From Enoplosus armatus (lineage: Eukaryota > Chordata > Actinopteri > Centrarchiformes > Enoplosidae): a stretch of 64,000 nucleotides of DNA. Positions 32,167 through 57,499 of this stretch are shown here, piece after piece. Every line of letters begins with the position of its first letter. Positions within the stretch are counted from its first letter, which is position 1. The stretch spans positions 8,129,694 through 8,193,693 of the forward strand of contig NC_092200.1 in the NCBI RefSeq assembly GCF_043641665.1. Direction: 5' to 3'. The position numbers were made by a program, and so were the translations under genes. The notes under the pieces are model-generated. The model saw only the letters and a list, made by a program, of their open reading frames with translations, searched no databases and was not told the origin of the DNA.

Positions 32167-33329
32167 CAAGAAGACGTTAAGTACTTCCACTCTGTCTTCT
32201 ATTAAAAGACCAGTCGCTTAGTCTCACATTAATCAGCAACACAATGAGTTGAGATTTCCATCCCTATTCTCAGCCCGTTATCACTATGCCTCGTCACGTT
32301 CCTGTCATGCCCTTAGCAGGGAATTAAACTGTAGCCAGTAACAGGAGCCCAGAATAGGCGATCAATTCACAGAGACGTGTTCCCTAAGACAAACAAGAAT
32401 CAAATTGTTTAAAGTTTTCAGTGTGCACATCTGTTCTGACATCCTATGATTGCACTATTCATTTCAAATGTTTCTATATTCTACTTTTCAGTTGTTTCCC
32501 TTTTGAGGCTGTGGAGCACAATGTGAAATATTGTATTATTTAGTATGTATTAAACAAATATATCTGTCTGAATAGACTTAAATTTCACAAGCCTGATTAA
32601 TATCTATAGGGGATCTGTCGCAGCTGATGGCTGTAGTTTTAATGACACTAACAACCTACAGTTTAATTCAGTATTCAGTTTCAGTGGGCAGGATTTGGAA
32701 GTTTTTAAGGGGTGATAAAAAGTGCAATATTTAATATATACATGATTCTTTTAAAAAATATTTGTATGCTGGTTTTATGTGAAACAAATGAGGACCTACC
32801 TAGCTAATGCTCTTTTCTTCAGTTTGTTTACAGATGCAAAGCGCCGCCATCAGCATACATCATTTACTTACATTGTTTTTAAAGGCAGAGGTATGAAATG
32901 AAAAATATTTTCATATGAAAAAGTCTGTGAATATTATTTATATTTTATTGTTTTCATCTGCCCAAATAAAACTCCTTTAACATTTTCCTTTTGTTTGTCT
33001 GTCTTTGTACAAGAACCTTCAGCCGGCAAACACATAATAATTGAATTGGTCTGTTCAGAAAAGTCAAGGCAACTTTGCTCTGCTAAGCATGAGACAGGAT
33101 CAGGTGTGTGTTATGTGACTCTCACGTGGACTGGACCGCCGGGCAGTTGGCTGAACAGTTGACAGTTTTCTGGCTTTCAGACCTGAGTGGTCAAATCAGT
33201 TTTCAAGAGGAGAAATCAACAAGTAACTTCAAATCTCAAAAGCAGCATTTGTATTCAGCAAAATCAGCGCTTGATGTCAAATATTTCCATAAATCTTTAT
33301 TCGTCTTTCTGTTGAAAACAATGGCTTTC

Positions 33330-33335
33330 TTTATT
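33330..33335 (-). promoter_or_regulatory. Poly(A) signal AATAAA, trpc1
   Basis: TTTATT on the plus strand gives AATAAA about 225 nt past the trpc1 stop. A second copy at 33296-33301 could serve as an alternative. Confidence 0.55.
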
Positions 33336-33557
33336 TACAAAAAAGGTTTAATAGCTGAATAATATATAGGGGGCCTGAGTCTAGAGACTTTGGTGGATAA
33401 TATATATGTTGCTAGTTAAGTTCCAGGTTTAAAATTAGCCTCTGTGACTCAAAAGAGAGTTTTTGCACATGCTCGGGTCACCTGGCATCCCAGATAAACG
33501 AGAAGCAGAGGTTTTGTCAAGAGGAGAGGGGGAAGGATAGAGATATCTAGTCTTTTT

Positions 33558-46548
<12,991 letters not shown>

Positions 46549-46584
<36 letters not shown>
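46549..46584 (+). repeat. (GT)n microsatellite
   Basis: About 18 uninterrupted GT units, 530 bp upstream of the trpc1 start. Confidence 0.95.
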
Positions 46585-46587
<3 letters not shown>

Positions 46588-46660
46588 CAGAGATACTGTG
46601 TCTGGTTGAGCATTCGCCACACTGCAAAAATACGTTTTACAGATATTTGAACAGAAATTT

Positions 46661-46760
46661 CAATTCAATTCAATTCAATTTTATTTATATAGCGCCAAAT
46701 CACAACAAAGTCATCTCATGACACTTTACAAAATAGAGCAGGTCTAGACCGACTCTTTAT
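46661..46760 (+). repeat. Dispersed fish repeat with (CAATT)n head
   Basis: Four CAATT units lead into TTTATTTATATAGCGCCAAA and then ACAACAAAGTCATCTCATGA and AGAGCAGGTCTAGACCGACT. This block recurs throughout fish genomes from memory; I cannot assign it to a named family without a repeat library. Confidence 0.7.
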
Positions 46761-49700
46761 GTATGTATTATTGGAGATTTATTAGAGATCTGTTTGGCCA
46801 CTAGATATACATGTGCTGACAACACTGAGCATCACAATTCTCTGTATATCCTATAGCTTGTCTGAAGTATTAGCTGTGAAATATATACATATATTTTAGC
46901 AGCTTGGCTTAAGGTGGTCTATAATTATACCAATGTGACAAAGAAAATCATACCTATGGTCTGTGAAGGAGTGTGTGTGCCTCTTGCAGTAATGTGAACA
47001 TGTCCATGTAATAATGTGTCTGGACATACATGGGTGAAATTTACTGCATATGGATAATGGAAAGAGAGGGAGAGAGATATCTGTGGCAGTCTGTGAGGGA
47101 ACACATATGGGAGATAATCACAGCTGTCCCCCTCGCTCTGATAGTCACATCAATGCATATCAGTCCTTCACAGTCTGTCTGTAACACTTATCACAGACCA
47201 GTAAAAATCTATGTAAATAACGACAGAGAAATAGAGAAACTGATACCAGTGAAAGCAAGGCAATTTGGCTAGATTGAAACAAGTTGGCTGGATTGTCAAC
47301 ATTTAGTATTGTCAATGCTAAAACGCTGGACGAAGTAGTGATGCATCTTAATTCATCCACCTGCTGTTTTGACAGCCTGCCAACCAGTTTTTCCAAAACT
47401 GTTTTCAGTTGCTTGGAAATGGACATGTTAGAAATTGTAATTAGCTCACTCCAATCAAACATTTGTCCAAAATCACTGAAAACTGCAGCTGTTATGTCCA
47501 GTCTAAAGAAAAACAACCTGGATCCGTCAGTATTGAATAATTACAGACCCATCTCTAATCTTCCCTTTATTGGAAAAAGTATTGAGAAAGCTGTTTTGAA
47601 CGGCCTTTTGGACAGCTTTCAGTCTGGCTTCACTGCACTGAGACTGCACTGATTCAGGTAAAACATCAGTTTAGGTGCTGCTTGATCTGTGGACCATAAA
47701 ATACTTCTTGACAGACTAGAAAAGTGTGTGGGATTATTTGACACAGTCCTCAGTTGGTTCAGATCATATCTTAAAAGGCAGAGGCTATGTTGTTGCCATC
47801 GGTGATCATAAATCTGAGCGGATCGCCATGACATGTGGGGTCCCCCAGGGTTTGATTCTTGGGCCGCTCTTATTCCGCCTGTACATGCTCCCTCTGGGTC
47901 AAATCATACACAACAATTATCAGAGCTACACCAACAACACTCAGATTTACTCACTCTTTCACCTCTTTTTTAGACTCACTCAACTGTTCTCTTGTGCCTT
48001 TGTTGCATTTTGGGTAACTTACTTAACTGTTGCTCACTGTGGTACTGAAGTGTCCTCTTACTATTCATCCACCTGAAAAAGCCCACACAGAATATTATAA
48101 ATCCAGTTTAAGAGTTTAGAGAAAAGCTCAAAATATTGTATGTGCAGTCAAACTTGAACCCAAGTAATCAACATTCATAGAGGAGCTGTTAAATGTTATG
48201 AGGATTTTAAAATAAGCTTCTTCCCATCTACTCTACTCTGAAGCAATAATACTTGCAAGTGGAGAAAGGGCTCCCGTAGCTGCACTTTATTATCCAACAA
48301 TACGGCATCCCAGAACGGCCCTCAGTTCATCAACTGAAATAAATTAAGGAGAAACAAAAAGAACATTATGTACAATGTAAGTGGGATACATACAGATTAC
48401 TGTTACTTGGTGCTAGGTACAGGAATTACTCTGTGCCACATTGTCAAGTTTTCAGTTAGTAATCCTAAACTGAGGAAGACAGAAGAAAGTAATAGTAGAA
48501 ACAAACCTGAACTCTTTCTAAAATGTGACACATATAAACTCTGTATAAAAACCATCTCCTGAAACTGCTATTAGATATTGACTACTTCCCACTGGCAACA
48601 TTTCTATCAGTAGTTCAATAGGCCTAAATTTAATACAATAGATAATTAAAATATATGATGTATGAATGCTTTCTGTTATTATGTCAATACTTTTTAGGGC
48701 AAAAGAGAGAGAAACTGTTTCTTTGTCTTGATTGGAAACATTATGCACCAGCAGAGGGCAGTCTGCACAAAGGTTTTGTACTGCAAACATCCGCATTGGA
48801 TGAGTACTACAAAATGAGAACCTATGGGATAGAAAGATCAGCAACCGCTGCACACTTTAAAGAGCATGAAGAGTAATTATTCACTGTATAGTCAGATTAT
48901 CCGGTGCATATCTAAGCTTTTTCCAAAAGCACTTACAGTACAGTAGCTTTACTTGATCTGTAGTATATATCCTCTTTGAAAAACAAGGCTACACTGTTGT
49001 AATTTTGTATGCTCATGTACAAACAGACATATTACAACTACTAATAGTAAAAGAGGATTTTGGTGGTACAAGATGTATAAAAAGGGTACAATAAAGGTCA
49101 CAATAAAATCACCAAACATTACCATAAAATCAAAATCAGGACATTACAGGCCCAGAGATTTCTCTACAGGGGTCAAAGGGCCCAACCCTTTTCACTCAGT
49201 CTTTTGTGCCGTTCGGTTGTGCTGGGCCGTAATCCCAAACTGGCAAGCCTCTTAGGAAAGATGATTTTCAATCTGCAGAGCATGTGGTTTCCTCTGTTCG
49301 AACACATGGCCTTACAGCTTCCCAGGACTTGTCAGTTCCTGGGGAACAGCTGTCACATGTCACATTTCAGCTGATTCCACTTGAGAGGAGTGTCAGTCAC
49401 TGTTGCTGACTGTTCCCAATACAGTCAATGAGAAACCACAGCAGTATTCCTTTAGACCTAATCTTACTGATACTCTATTTTCAGTTATTTGTTTTAATCT
49501 TTTAGCACAAACAACATCCCTGCGGTAGTCTAACAGGAGAATATTTTGCTGACATGGGAGTATGGTACTTTACTTTTAATTAATAATAGGATTTTTTCTC
49601 TGGGGTAGGGAGCGGTTTTTTTTCTTATAGATGTCGGCTACCCTCTTGAGGCTGTAGTGGGAAAAACAAATACATTTAATTGGAAAAATCGATTTTGTAG

Positions 49701-50060
49701 CCACACACTATGACGAGAACATAGATGATAGGACTCTAAATAGAAACTTACAAACGGATTCATTTCAATAAAACAAAGTGTTAGAGACAATGGGGATGGG
49801 TGAGGCTGTGACGTTTCTAAAGAGAAGACCATCCAAATCCTGCAAAGCACGTGCACGTGGGTTTAGTGTTCAGCTGTGTGTCTTAAATATACGGGTGGAG
49901 GATGCTTACAAGGGTGCATATGGTTATGTAGACCTCTCTGAAACATAACAACAGCAGCATTTCCCACAGTCAACCATTGCTGCGATGTGTGGGAGCCAGA
50001 GTCGAGCCTGCGACAGAGACAGACGTGCAGCACGTCCAATGGCGCAGCTCGCTGACGCAC
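46761..50060. other. Spacer between trpc1 and chst2
   Basis: Apart from the LINE fragment, this spacer holds no gene I can support. Short open frames (such as 48655-48876 and 49073-49255) have no motif. Confidence 0.6.
47284..48078 (+). mobile_element. Dead L2-like LINE reverse transcriptase fragment
   Basis: Frame pieces read, in order, [46 protein letters not shown] (other frame), then [20 protein letters not shown] and [12 protein letters not shown]. This is the order of reverse transcriptase motifs in L2-type non-LTR elements. At least two frameshifts are needed, there are stops, and the catalytic Y-A-D-D box reads YTNN, so it cannot be active. Only the middle of ORF2 remains, and no endonuclease domain or 3' tail was found next to it. 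Confidence 0.85.
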
Positions 50061-50705
50061 GACGCCACAACGCCCTCCAATATAGTCCCTCTGTGGGCGG
50101 GTCTTTCCCCTTGTATTCTGATTGAATCGGTCCAGTTTGTATTAGTTGGAAGAGCAGAGGAGCAGGAAGAACGAGGGAGGGGGATCTTTCACCAAACGCT
50201 GTAACTGTGGATACCGGTCGTTCTCTGCTCCGTTATGGCAGATGCGGAATGATATGAGCTCCAGCCGGGCGCGCCAAATCGTGACGGTTTTATTGTCTGC
50301 GGTGCCTGAATCTTCTCAGGCTGCATTTACAAGGATGCATCAGATGACAACTGCGCAGGGATGCCTCCGCTGAACATGGACAAACAGGGCGTCTGTTACA
50401 ATGATGAAGGCGTCTTCCTTTTTGTTTTGAACACGGGCCACCCACAGAATCACTGCACCGCTCGCCATGGACAACTTAAACGCTCCTCTCACCCGTCGTT
50501 CCTATGAAGAACATTGCGCAGTGCAGTGAAAACGGGATATCGTGTTGTGGATTTCGAATTGGTGGTGAATATATTACCTAACAAACTCGTATTCAACTGG
50601 GTATCAATTCCCAGCACTGGCTGTATACATCCTACAGAGCGTGTTGGTGCACAGTCAATGTAAGGAGCGTTGTCCAGTGGTGAGAGCCACTCTGCGAGGG
50701 TACAG
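50061..50705 (+). promoter_or_regulatory. chst2 promoter and 5' leader region
   Basis: A CpG-rich stretch with CCAAT-like sites (GTCCAATGG near 50034, CTCCAATATA near 50075) and a GC box GGGCGGG at 50095-50101. This fits a TATA-less promoter for the intronless chst2 reading frame. Transcription start and any leader intron are not determined. Confidence 0.5.
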
Positions 50706-50831
50706 ATGAGAGGCAAACAATATCATCAACCACTGAAGTTGACAGCGCCTTGGGAGAAGGATGCTGGCTTTGGGAGGAAGCTCAAAACCTACAGGAATCA
50801 TACCAAGATAATAGCACAGCCTGGGATCGTG

Positions 50832-52103
50832 ATGAAAGTCCTCCGCAGGAAGAGGATCGTGTTATTCATGGCCTATTTCTTGCTGCTGGTCCTCACTATG
50901 CTCAACTTGGCTAATTATAAATGGACTAAAGAGCCACAGCAGTGTAACCATCAGATGAGGAGCACCACTTATCAGAGCAGATCTGACATTCGCTTCCTGT
51001 ACAGGCCCTCTCTGGCTAAAAAGAGACAGCTCATCTATGTTCTGACCACCTGGAGGTCGGGTTCGTCCTTTTTTGGGGAGCTTTTTAACCAAAATCCTGA
51101 AGTGTTCTTCTTGTATGAGCCAATGTGGCACATCTGGCAGAAACTGTACCCAGGTGATGCAGTGTCTTTACAAGGGGCAGCCAGGGACATGCTCAGCTCC
51201 TTGTACCGCTGCGATCTGTCTGTTTTCCAACTTTACAACAGCCCCGGGGGCAAGAATTTTACCTCCCTTGGACTATTTGGGGCCACACTCAACAAAGTGG
51301 TATGCTCCTATCCCCTCTGCTCAGCCTACAGGAAAGACGTGGTGGGAATGGTGGATGATAAGGTGTGTAAAAAGTGCCCCCCTCAAAGCCTTAGACTGTT
51401 GGAGGAGGAGTGCCTCAAATATAACACCATAGTCATTAAAGGGGTGCGCATTTTGGACGTTAACGTGTTGGCCCCACTCATGGAGGATCCATCCTTGGAT
51501 TTGAAGGTGATACACCTGGTCAGAGACCCGCGGGCAGTGGCAAACTCCAGGATCAAATCCAGGCACGGCCTGATAAGGGAGAATTTACAGGTGGTCCGCA
51601 GCAGGGACCCCAAACTCCGCCGGATACCTTTTGTGGATCCTGGTCACAAAGCCAACAAGAAGGATGGCTCAGACTACCACTCCATAGGAGCCATGGAGGT
51701 GATCTGTGACCGCACCTCCAGGACTTTGAGGACTGCCTTAAACCCACCCAGCTGGCTGAAGGGGAAGTACATGGCTGTGCGGTACGAGGACCTGGTGGAG
51801 AACCCAGTGAAGACCTTGCGGAACATCTATCGCTTTGCCAACCTCACCACCAACCACGACATCGAGTCATTTGCACTGAACATGACCAGTGGCTCCAGCT
51901 CCTCCTCTAAGCCATTCATAGTCTCGTCCAGGAATGCCACACAAGCTGCTAGTGCATGGAGAACAGTGCTCAGCATTCAACAGATCAAACAAGTGGAGGA
52001 CTACTGCCACCATGCCATGTCTGTTCTAGGGTATGACAGAGTCAGAACAGCCGGGGAGGCCAAGGACTTGAGCAAATCACTACTGACACACTCCAAACTG
52101 TGA
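50832..52103 (+). CDS. chst2: Carbohydrate (N-acetylglucosamine-6-O) sulfotransferase 2, complete and intronless
   Basis: 423 residues from MKVLRRKRIV; an in-frame ATG at 50706 would add 42 residues. A type II anchor follows the start (IVLFMAYFLLLVLTMLNL), then a short stem. The catalytic domain has the 5'-phosphosulfate loop TTWRSGSSFFGELFNQNPEV and the 3'-phosphate site VIHLVRDPRAVANSRI. Further family marks are YPGDAVSLQGAARDML, CKKCPPQ, MAVRYEDLVENPVKTL and NMTSGSSSSSKPF. Several N-glycosylation sequons are present (NFT, NLT, NMT, NAT). The enzyme works in the Golgi, moving sulfate from PAPS to O-6 of N-acetylglucosamine in glycans, including keratan sulfate and selectin ligands. Mammalian CHST2 also has long and short starts; the short start matches MKVFRRK. 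The fish stem is shorter than the Gly/Pro/Ala-rich mammalian one. Confidence 0.96.
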   Translation: MKVLRRKRIVLFMAYFLLLVLTMLNLANYKWTKEPQQCNHQMRSTTYQSRSDIRFLYRPSLAKKRQLIYVLTTWRSGSSFFGELFNQNPEVFFLYEPMWHIWQKLYPGDAVSLQGAARDMLSSLYRCDLSVFQLYNSPGGKNFTSLGLFGATLNKVVCSYPLCSAYRKDVVGMVDDKVCKKCPPQSLRLLEEECLKYNTIVIKGVRILDVNVLAPLMEDPSLDLKVIHLVRDPRAVANSRIKSRHGLIRENLQVVRSRDPKLRRIPFVDPGHKANKKDGSDYHSIGAMEVICDRTSRTLRTALNPPSWLKGKYMAVRYEDLVENPVKTLRNIYRFANLTTNHDIESFALNMTSGSSSSSKPFIVSSRNATQAASAWRTVLSIQQIKQVEDYCHHAMSVLGYDRVRTAGEAKDLSKSLLTHSKL

Positions 52104-52604
52104 AAACGTTCTCACCACCAAAGACCTTTTAATTTAATGTTCATTTTGCATCGAGTGCCGTTTCCTCTTATTGTGGAATTAAAGCTTTACTTTAAATCAG
52201 TGTTTGAGGAGCTCCACTGGCCACATTTGGAATGTATCATGTTTCCCTCAGTTGAATTGCAGTGGTATTTGAAGGGACCACTCCTTTTATACTGGAATAT
52301 TGGATGTGTTTGACGACGCAAGGCCTACAAACAATGACTCAATTAGTGAAGCTGCAACAATGAAAAAAACAACAACTGTATAATTCATGTATCTTGTTAT
52401 GATGGCACTTCAAAGTGGATGTTTTGGGGTTATTTTTGAATGTTCAAAACCTTACAGAAAATCAGTTTTTTCAGTCTCCATACTGTCTGTAAAAGTGAAA
52501 ATAGTGGATGAAAGGAAACAAAAAAACAACTGATTTAAAAAACAACAAAAAAAAGCTCATTGCTAATGTTTATTTGTAAGATCTGGTTGAAGTCAGAGAC
52601 AATC

Positions 52605-52610
52605 AATAAA
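52605..52610 (+). promoter_or_regulatory. Poly(A) signal AATAAA, probable chst2
   Basis: The first canonical signal after the chst2 stop, 502 nt downstream. Another A-rich AATAAA cluster near 52998 could be used instead. Confidence 0.45.
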
Positions 52611-53206
52611 TTGTTTTGTTGATGTGCCATAGGTAGAGGTGTGATGAGTAAGCTACATCAGGATGGCAGTAGTGCTATTTCTAGATTTAAAAAAAAGGAT
52701 GTTTTGATTTTTGTCACCAAATCCTTGTAGGATGCTATCATGCACTGTGGACAACATCATGGCCCTGGAGCTGGAAAGTCTCCCTCAGTGTCGGTGTAAG
52801 CAGTCTGTTCCACCATTTCAAATGTTTACAATTGCTTGCTCTTATGAAAACACATGATCTGGGAATATTGCATTGAGTAAAGTTCACAGTTAACAAGACA
52901 AGTTTATGCATCTGTGTTGAACAACCCGCACTGCTGCACATTTAAAAAAAAAAAAAGATAAAAGAAAATGGTGCATGAAGCAAGGTTCCCTTAAAAAGTA
53001 AAATAAAATAAAACACAACGAGCCACTGGATTTTATCAATATTGTAATAACAAAAACCTACATATAGGTTTTGTAATAATTTTATTCTTTATATTCATGA
53101 GATGTTTCAAGGCACACCTTAGTTCAGTGCATTATGCACCACTGTGCCACTTGATCACCATTGTGCTGAAATAATGCCTCACATTTGATGCTATTTGCTA
53201 CATAAC

Positions 53207-53318
53207 TTAAAGATATACTGTGGAGTTTTCTTGTAAACAAAGTTCCTGTTTTTTTCAAACCCGCATCATCAACATCAATCTTTACTAGTGGTCAAAAACT
53301 CCACAGGGTACCTTTTAA
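53207..53318. mobile_element. 112-bp TTAA-flanked miniature inverted-repeat element
   Basis: TTAA at 53207-53210 and TTAA at 53315-53318 flank imperfect terminal inverted repeats. The left end reads AGATATACTGTGGAGTTTT and the right end, reverse complemented, AAGGTACCCTGTGGAGTTTT, sharing CTGTGGAGTTTT exactly. A TTAA target duplication is the hallmark of piggyBac-type non-autonomous elements. No coding capacity. Confidence 0.65.
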
Positions 53319-55114
53319 GTATGTGTCATAAAACAGTTTTGTAATAGTCTGAAATACTGTTACTTCATTAGTTGGTAGAAATAAGACAACACAATCTTAA
53401 AGATCTCAGAGAAATGTTCAAAGACACTAATATTAAATTACTTCAATACAAAGATATAAAAGTGTATAAAAGTTAAAGGGACTCAACAAAACTGATTTTC
53501 CTCTAACTCCATCCAGGTTTTGATGTGATTTGCTGAGATTCAAGGTTCACTTCAGTAAAATGGCTAGGATACATTTGGTTCGTGATGTGCCCAAAAGTGA
53601 CACTTGGAAAGCTCAACAAGCGTCAAGGTTACACTGAAATGTTGTAACACTTTGTTTCTTCCTCCTGCACAGAGATAGATGCTGTAGCTAGTGGGAGTAC
53701 GTCAATGAGAAGTTCTCTGAGAAAACATTGAAAATAAGGTTTGTGGTTCATCAGGAAGAATATGCGGAAAGAGACATTGTCATTGAGTTTTCAAATGTCA
53801 TGGAAGAAGAATGTTTTGATACACCGACCAAATGCATTACAGTGCATTGTGTTGGGGTGACCTATTGTATAAGTGATAGCTCCAAATCTCAGCAAATCAC
53901 CCCAAAACTAGTAAGATTGTACTTTGTACTAGATAAAAGCACGAGTTTAATTGTGTTTTTTGGGGAACTGTTCCTTTAAGGATTGAGCTAAACGTTGAGC
54001 ATCTCCATCTGAGGACTGAGAGGCTGCTGTCATTCAGTCTCTGTTGCTCAGAACAAAACTGAATTCAAACATCAGCACAAACAAAGCAGAATACAGTGCA
54101 GCAACTGAGAACTGAAACAGACGAGCATTCCATAGATGCACCCATGCGTTCACAACATAGAATGGAAAACCCTCACTTCAAGGACAATGTCTTTATTAAT
54201 ATGAGAGAAACAGTCTACATATTCGCAATGCCTAACCTTCACAGATTGGATTTGTGCAGTACACAACACCCTGCTTCACGCAAGGGGAACGGGGCCCTGA
54301 GATTTATAATAATGCATTCACAAAGCAGCAAAGTGCAATCCATAAAGAAGTCTCACATACTGATAGTCTCTTTTCCAAATGCCGTTAATAAACCTAAGCA
54401 TTTGGAAGTATTCTAGCCCGCCGCAGAGGGATAAGCAAGACGTGGAGGGAGATGGGGTGGTAATAAATTCAGTAGAATACATTTTGAATGAGTTAAAAGG
54501 ATTGCAGAAGAAAACAGTGCAGTAAAAGTTTAATAAGGAGTTGGGGAAGAGCAAAGCAAAGTTGGCACAAAGATACCATTTCAGCTGATTAAGGGAAATA
54601 CTGTGGCTTTCAATCATGTTCACAAGCAATTCTCCCCAAAGCTTGAAACTAAGAGGTTATGTAACCCAGAAGCATGAAGCGGCTCCACTGGTAATTAATG
54701 TGTAACTTAACATGTTACATTTTCAACCAGAACTGTCTCATTATGATTTTGCTTGCTGTGTGAAAAGTGCACTGTGCACCCATAGGTCAACTTCTGCTTC
54801 CAGGATTAATCATTCTATTTCAGATACTGAAGTCCTTGAAACTGCAGTAAAACAAGCCAAGAAAATCATCAGCAGAGTAACAGAAAGAGTAATGGCCTTT
54901 GTAATTGTTTTTTTTTTCTCCCTCTGCGAGTTTGTCTTTGCATGCATGTCAGCACAAGGGGGGTGCATGACCTATGGGGAGCCATTGTAGCTCTGACTCC
55001 CGGTCGGCTCCTCTCAGATGCCCTGGCCAGTGACCCCATTCACTGTGGGAGGCAGAGCCTTAGCCTCAGGGCAGCTGTGGCTGATAAGCTGGGGTTAGAA
55101 GTGACTCCTGAAGC

Positions 55115-57443
55115 TCAGGCCTCCCTGGCAGGAGCTGGAGCAGTGCCAAGGCCCAGGTCTCCCTCCAGCAGGTCTTCCTGGTGCTCGGATCCGGAGTCGC
55201 CTCCTATAGATACATGCTGGTTCTCTGTTTTCTCCAAATCGAAGGTTGAGTCATCTGGTTCAGTCTCACACAGCTGCTCTTCGTCCTGAATGGCAAGTAG
55301 CAAATCCTAATTGATTACTTTAATAAATAAATAAATAAATGAATTTACTTTTTCTATTCTGTAAAGATATATTCAGCATCTAGTAATACAAGGGAAGTCT
55401 TACCTCCTGGACAGGGGGGCTGCCGAAGAATCTGGCAAATACCCCACACCACTTTGGCAGTGGGTTGGTCAGCGAAGGGCCACAGTGTGTCAGCAGTGGC
55501 TTTATATATCTGTGACCTTGTTAAGACATGGTGCCAAAGGTGTGTAAGAGTCACTGACAGCAAACAGGGGAGAGGGAAATTATTAGTTTTTAGCCTTTAG
55601 CCATTTCCAAATCTGGCCTCAGGCACAGTCTATGAGATTATATGTGAAAAGAAGTCATTGTAGTGTTTTACTGATTATTATTCTGGAGGGTTCAGAAGAT
55701 CAAGCTGTAACATCTTAGCTTTAGTTGCTCAGCCAAGTATGTTATTTATGGGCAGGACCAAAGGATGCTTATTGTTTCAGATACAGGAGGGCAAATCAGA
55801 GGCCAGTGACTATGTTAGAAAGAATTGCTTTAAGTGAGTCATTCTTTTCTGGAGAATAGCATGTCACACACACACATCCATAAATGCACACTATTTTTAT
55901 ACAGGGGGGATATATTAGAAATGGGAACTATAACTATGGGACATTAGCTTTTTTCTTGAACATACTGTACAGATGTCAGAACTAGTTTTCTGTTTAAATA
56001 TCATTGTCACACTGCATGTGCTAATACATGCCATAATACACATCAGTCAACATCTCACTGAAGTACTCTGTTTCCTACCAGACTTCCAGTTGTTTTCATG
56101 CACGCCAAATATAAAAATACAAAATACAACGGAGACTGCCTCAGCGGGCGCAGTGAGAGCCTGAACAATGACACAGCCATTTTCAGATTTCACCGACATC
56201 ATTGCACAGAATCCACATAATGTAATGTTTGACTGATAAACATCTATGCAGTTATATCAGGCATACTGTTCCCTTTATAAGGCCATTGTCAGTGGCTTTC
56301 TATTCTCAACATAACATACTGCAGAGAGCTGGATTTTAGTCATTCAAGCTTTAGGTGATTGTGCTATTTTTGTCCCAGATTGCTAACTTGTTAGCATATT
56401 TAATATACATGTACCAGCTCTTGTCTGCTGGGTAGTTGTCTTAAGTAATAAAAGCCAACAATAAAATATGCAACAAATTCAGGCTTTCCAGGAGGGAGCG
56501 CTCTATAGAGCAGAACTGCAGAGGGCTTGATGGAGATAAAAATTAATGAACTCATAGAAAAAAAGGTGTCAAATGGGGCGCTATCCTGTTTCAGGCATGA
56601 TGGGTCAGTCTTGCACTTGCTTGAAACCAGAAGCAAGGTCAGAACTGGTTTATAAATGTGTTTAAGGTAGTAGAGGCAAGCATATTCCTGATCCATGTTG
56701 AGAGTAGAAAGGGCTGTTTTGGGATGGCAGATGTTATGGTTTGTCCTCAGGTAGGTACTTGATAATAACAATGACGTATTATACATCCTTTAACACCTCT
56801 TTTCAGGCCAGGTTTTTGTATATAGTAGTTTGGTGACAGCCGATTTTGTAAAACACTCTCCATTACAGACCCTTAAAAATGAGCACAGTAAGCACACTTA
56901 CTAGCTTTTAGCTGTGTTATTTGATTGATAATTGCCCTTCTGCAGGTATACATACTTTGCTCTCCTTGTGCCTCGGAAATTGACAAAACAATAATTCACC
57001 AGTCCTATAATTTCTGGACGAGAGCAACCTTTATACCTCAGAGCCTATAATGAATAATGTGGGACGTAGAGGTGGCAGACAAGTACACAATCCCCTAGCA
57101 TAAGCACACACAAAAAACAAAGAGAAGAGGAAAATGATCTAATATGTCATTTGGCACCAATTCTTACATTCTGGTGCTGTTATCAGCAAAATGCAAGAGG
57201 AGGGAATTATGGGCACCATTCTGCCAGCTAAAAGGATTTATTTATAAATGTCTCAAATGAGAAAGAGAAAGAGAGAAAAGAGGGAGGGGGATGAAGAGGC
57301 AGAAAAGGGGAATAATGACTTCCTTGAGACCTGCAGGAGTGAGTTGTCTTCTTGTGTCCTCCTGTTCCACGCTGGCATAATACTAGACAGCGATGGTAAT
57401 TATAACTGCTAGAGCTGCTTTCTGCTCCACAGTGGTGTCAGGT

Positions 57444-57499
<56 letters not shown>

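Larger units (their letters stand above)
31928..33557. other. Convergent spacer between pcolce2 and trpc1
   Basis: 1.6 kb holding the 3'UTRs of both genes. The trpc1 side has AATAAA (minus strand) at 33330-33335 and 33296-33301. No further gene was seen in the AT-rich middle. Confidence 0.6.
52104..55114. other. Convergent spacer between chst2 and slc9a9
   Basis: 3 kb holding both 3'UTRs and the miniature element. AATAAA on the minus strand at 54192-54197 is a candidate poly(A) signal for slc9a9, about 920 nt after its stop. Open frames at 53728-53979 and 54096-54416 show no family motif and are not called genes. Confidence 0.55.

Noticed and set aside
50670..50705. chst2 start at 50670
   Set aside because: The codon is TTG, not ATG; the first in-frame ATG is at 50706 and the conserved start at 50832.
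53728..53979. 83-codon open frame downstream of chst2
   Set aside because: No recognised family, no splice context, in AT-rich spacer; probably chance.
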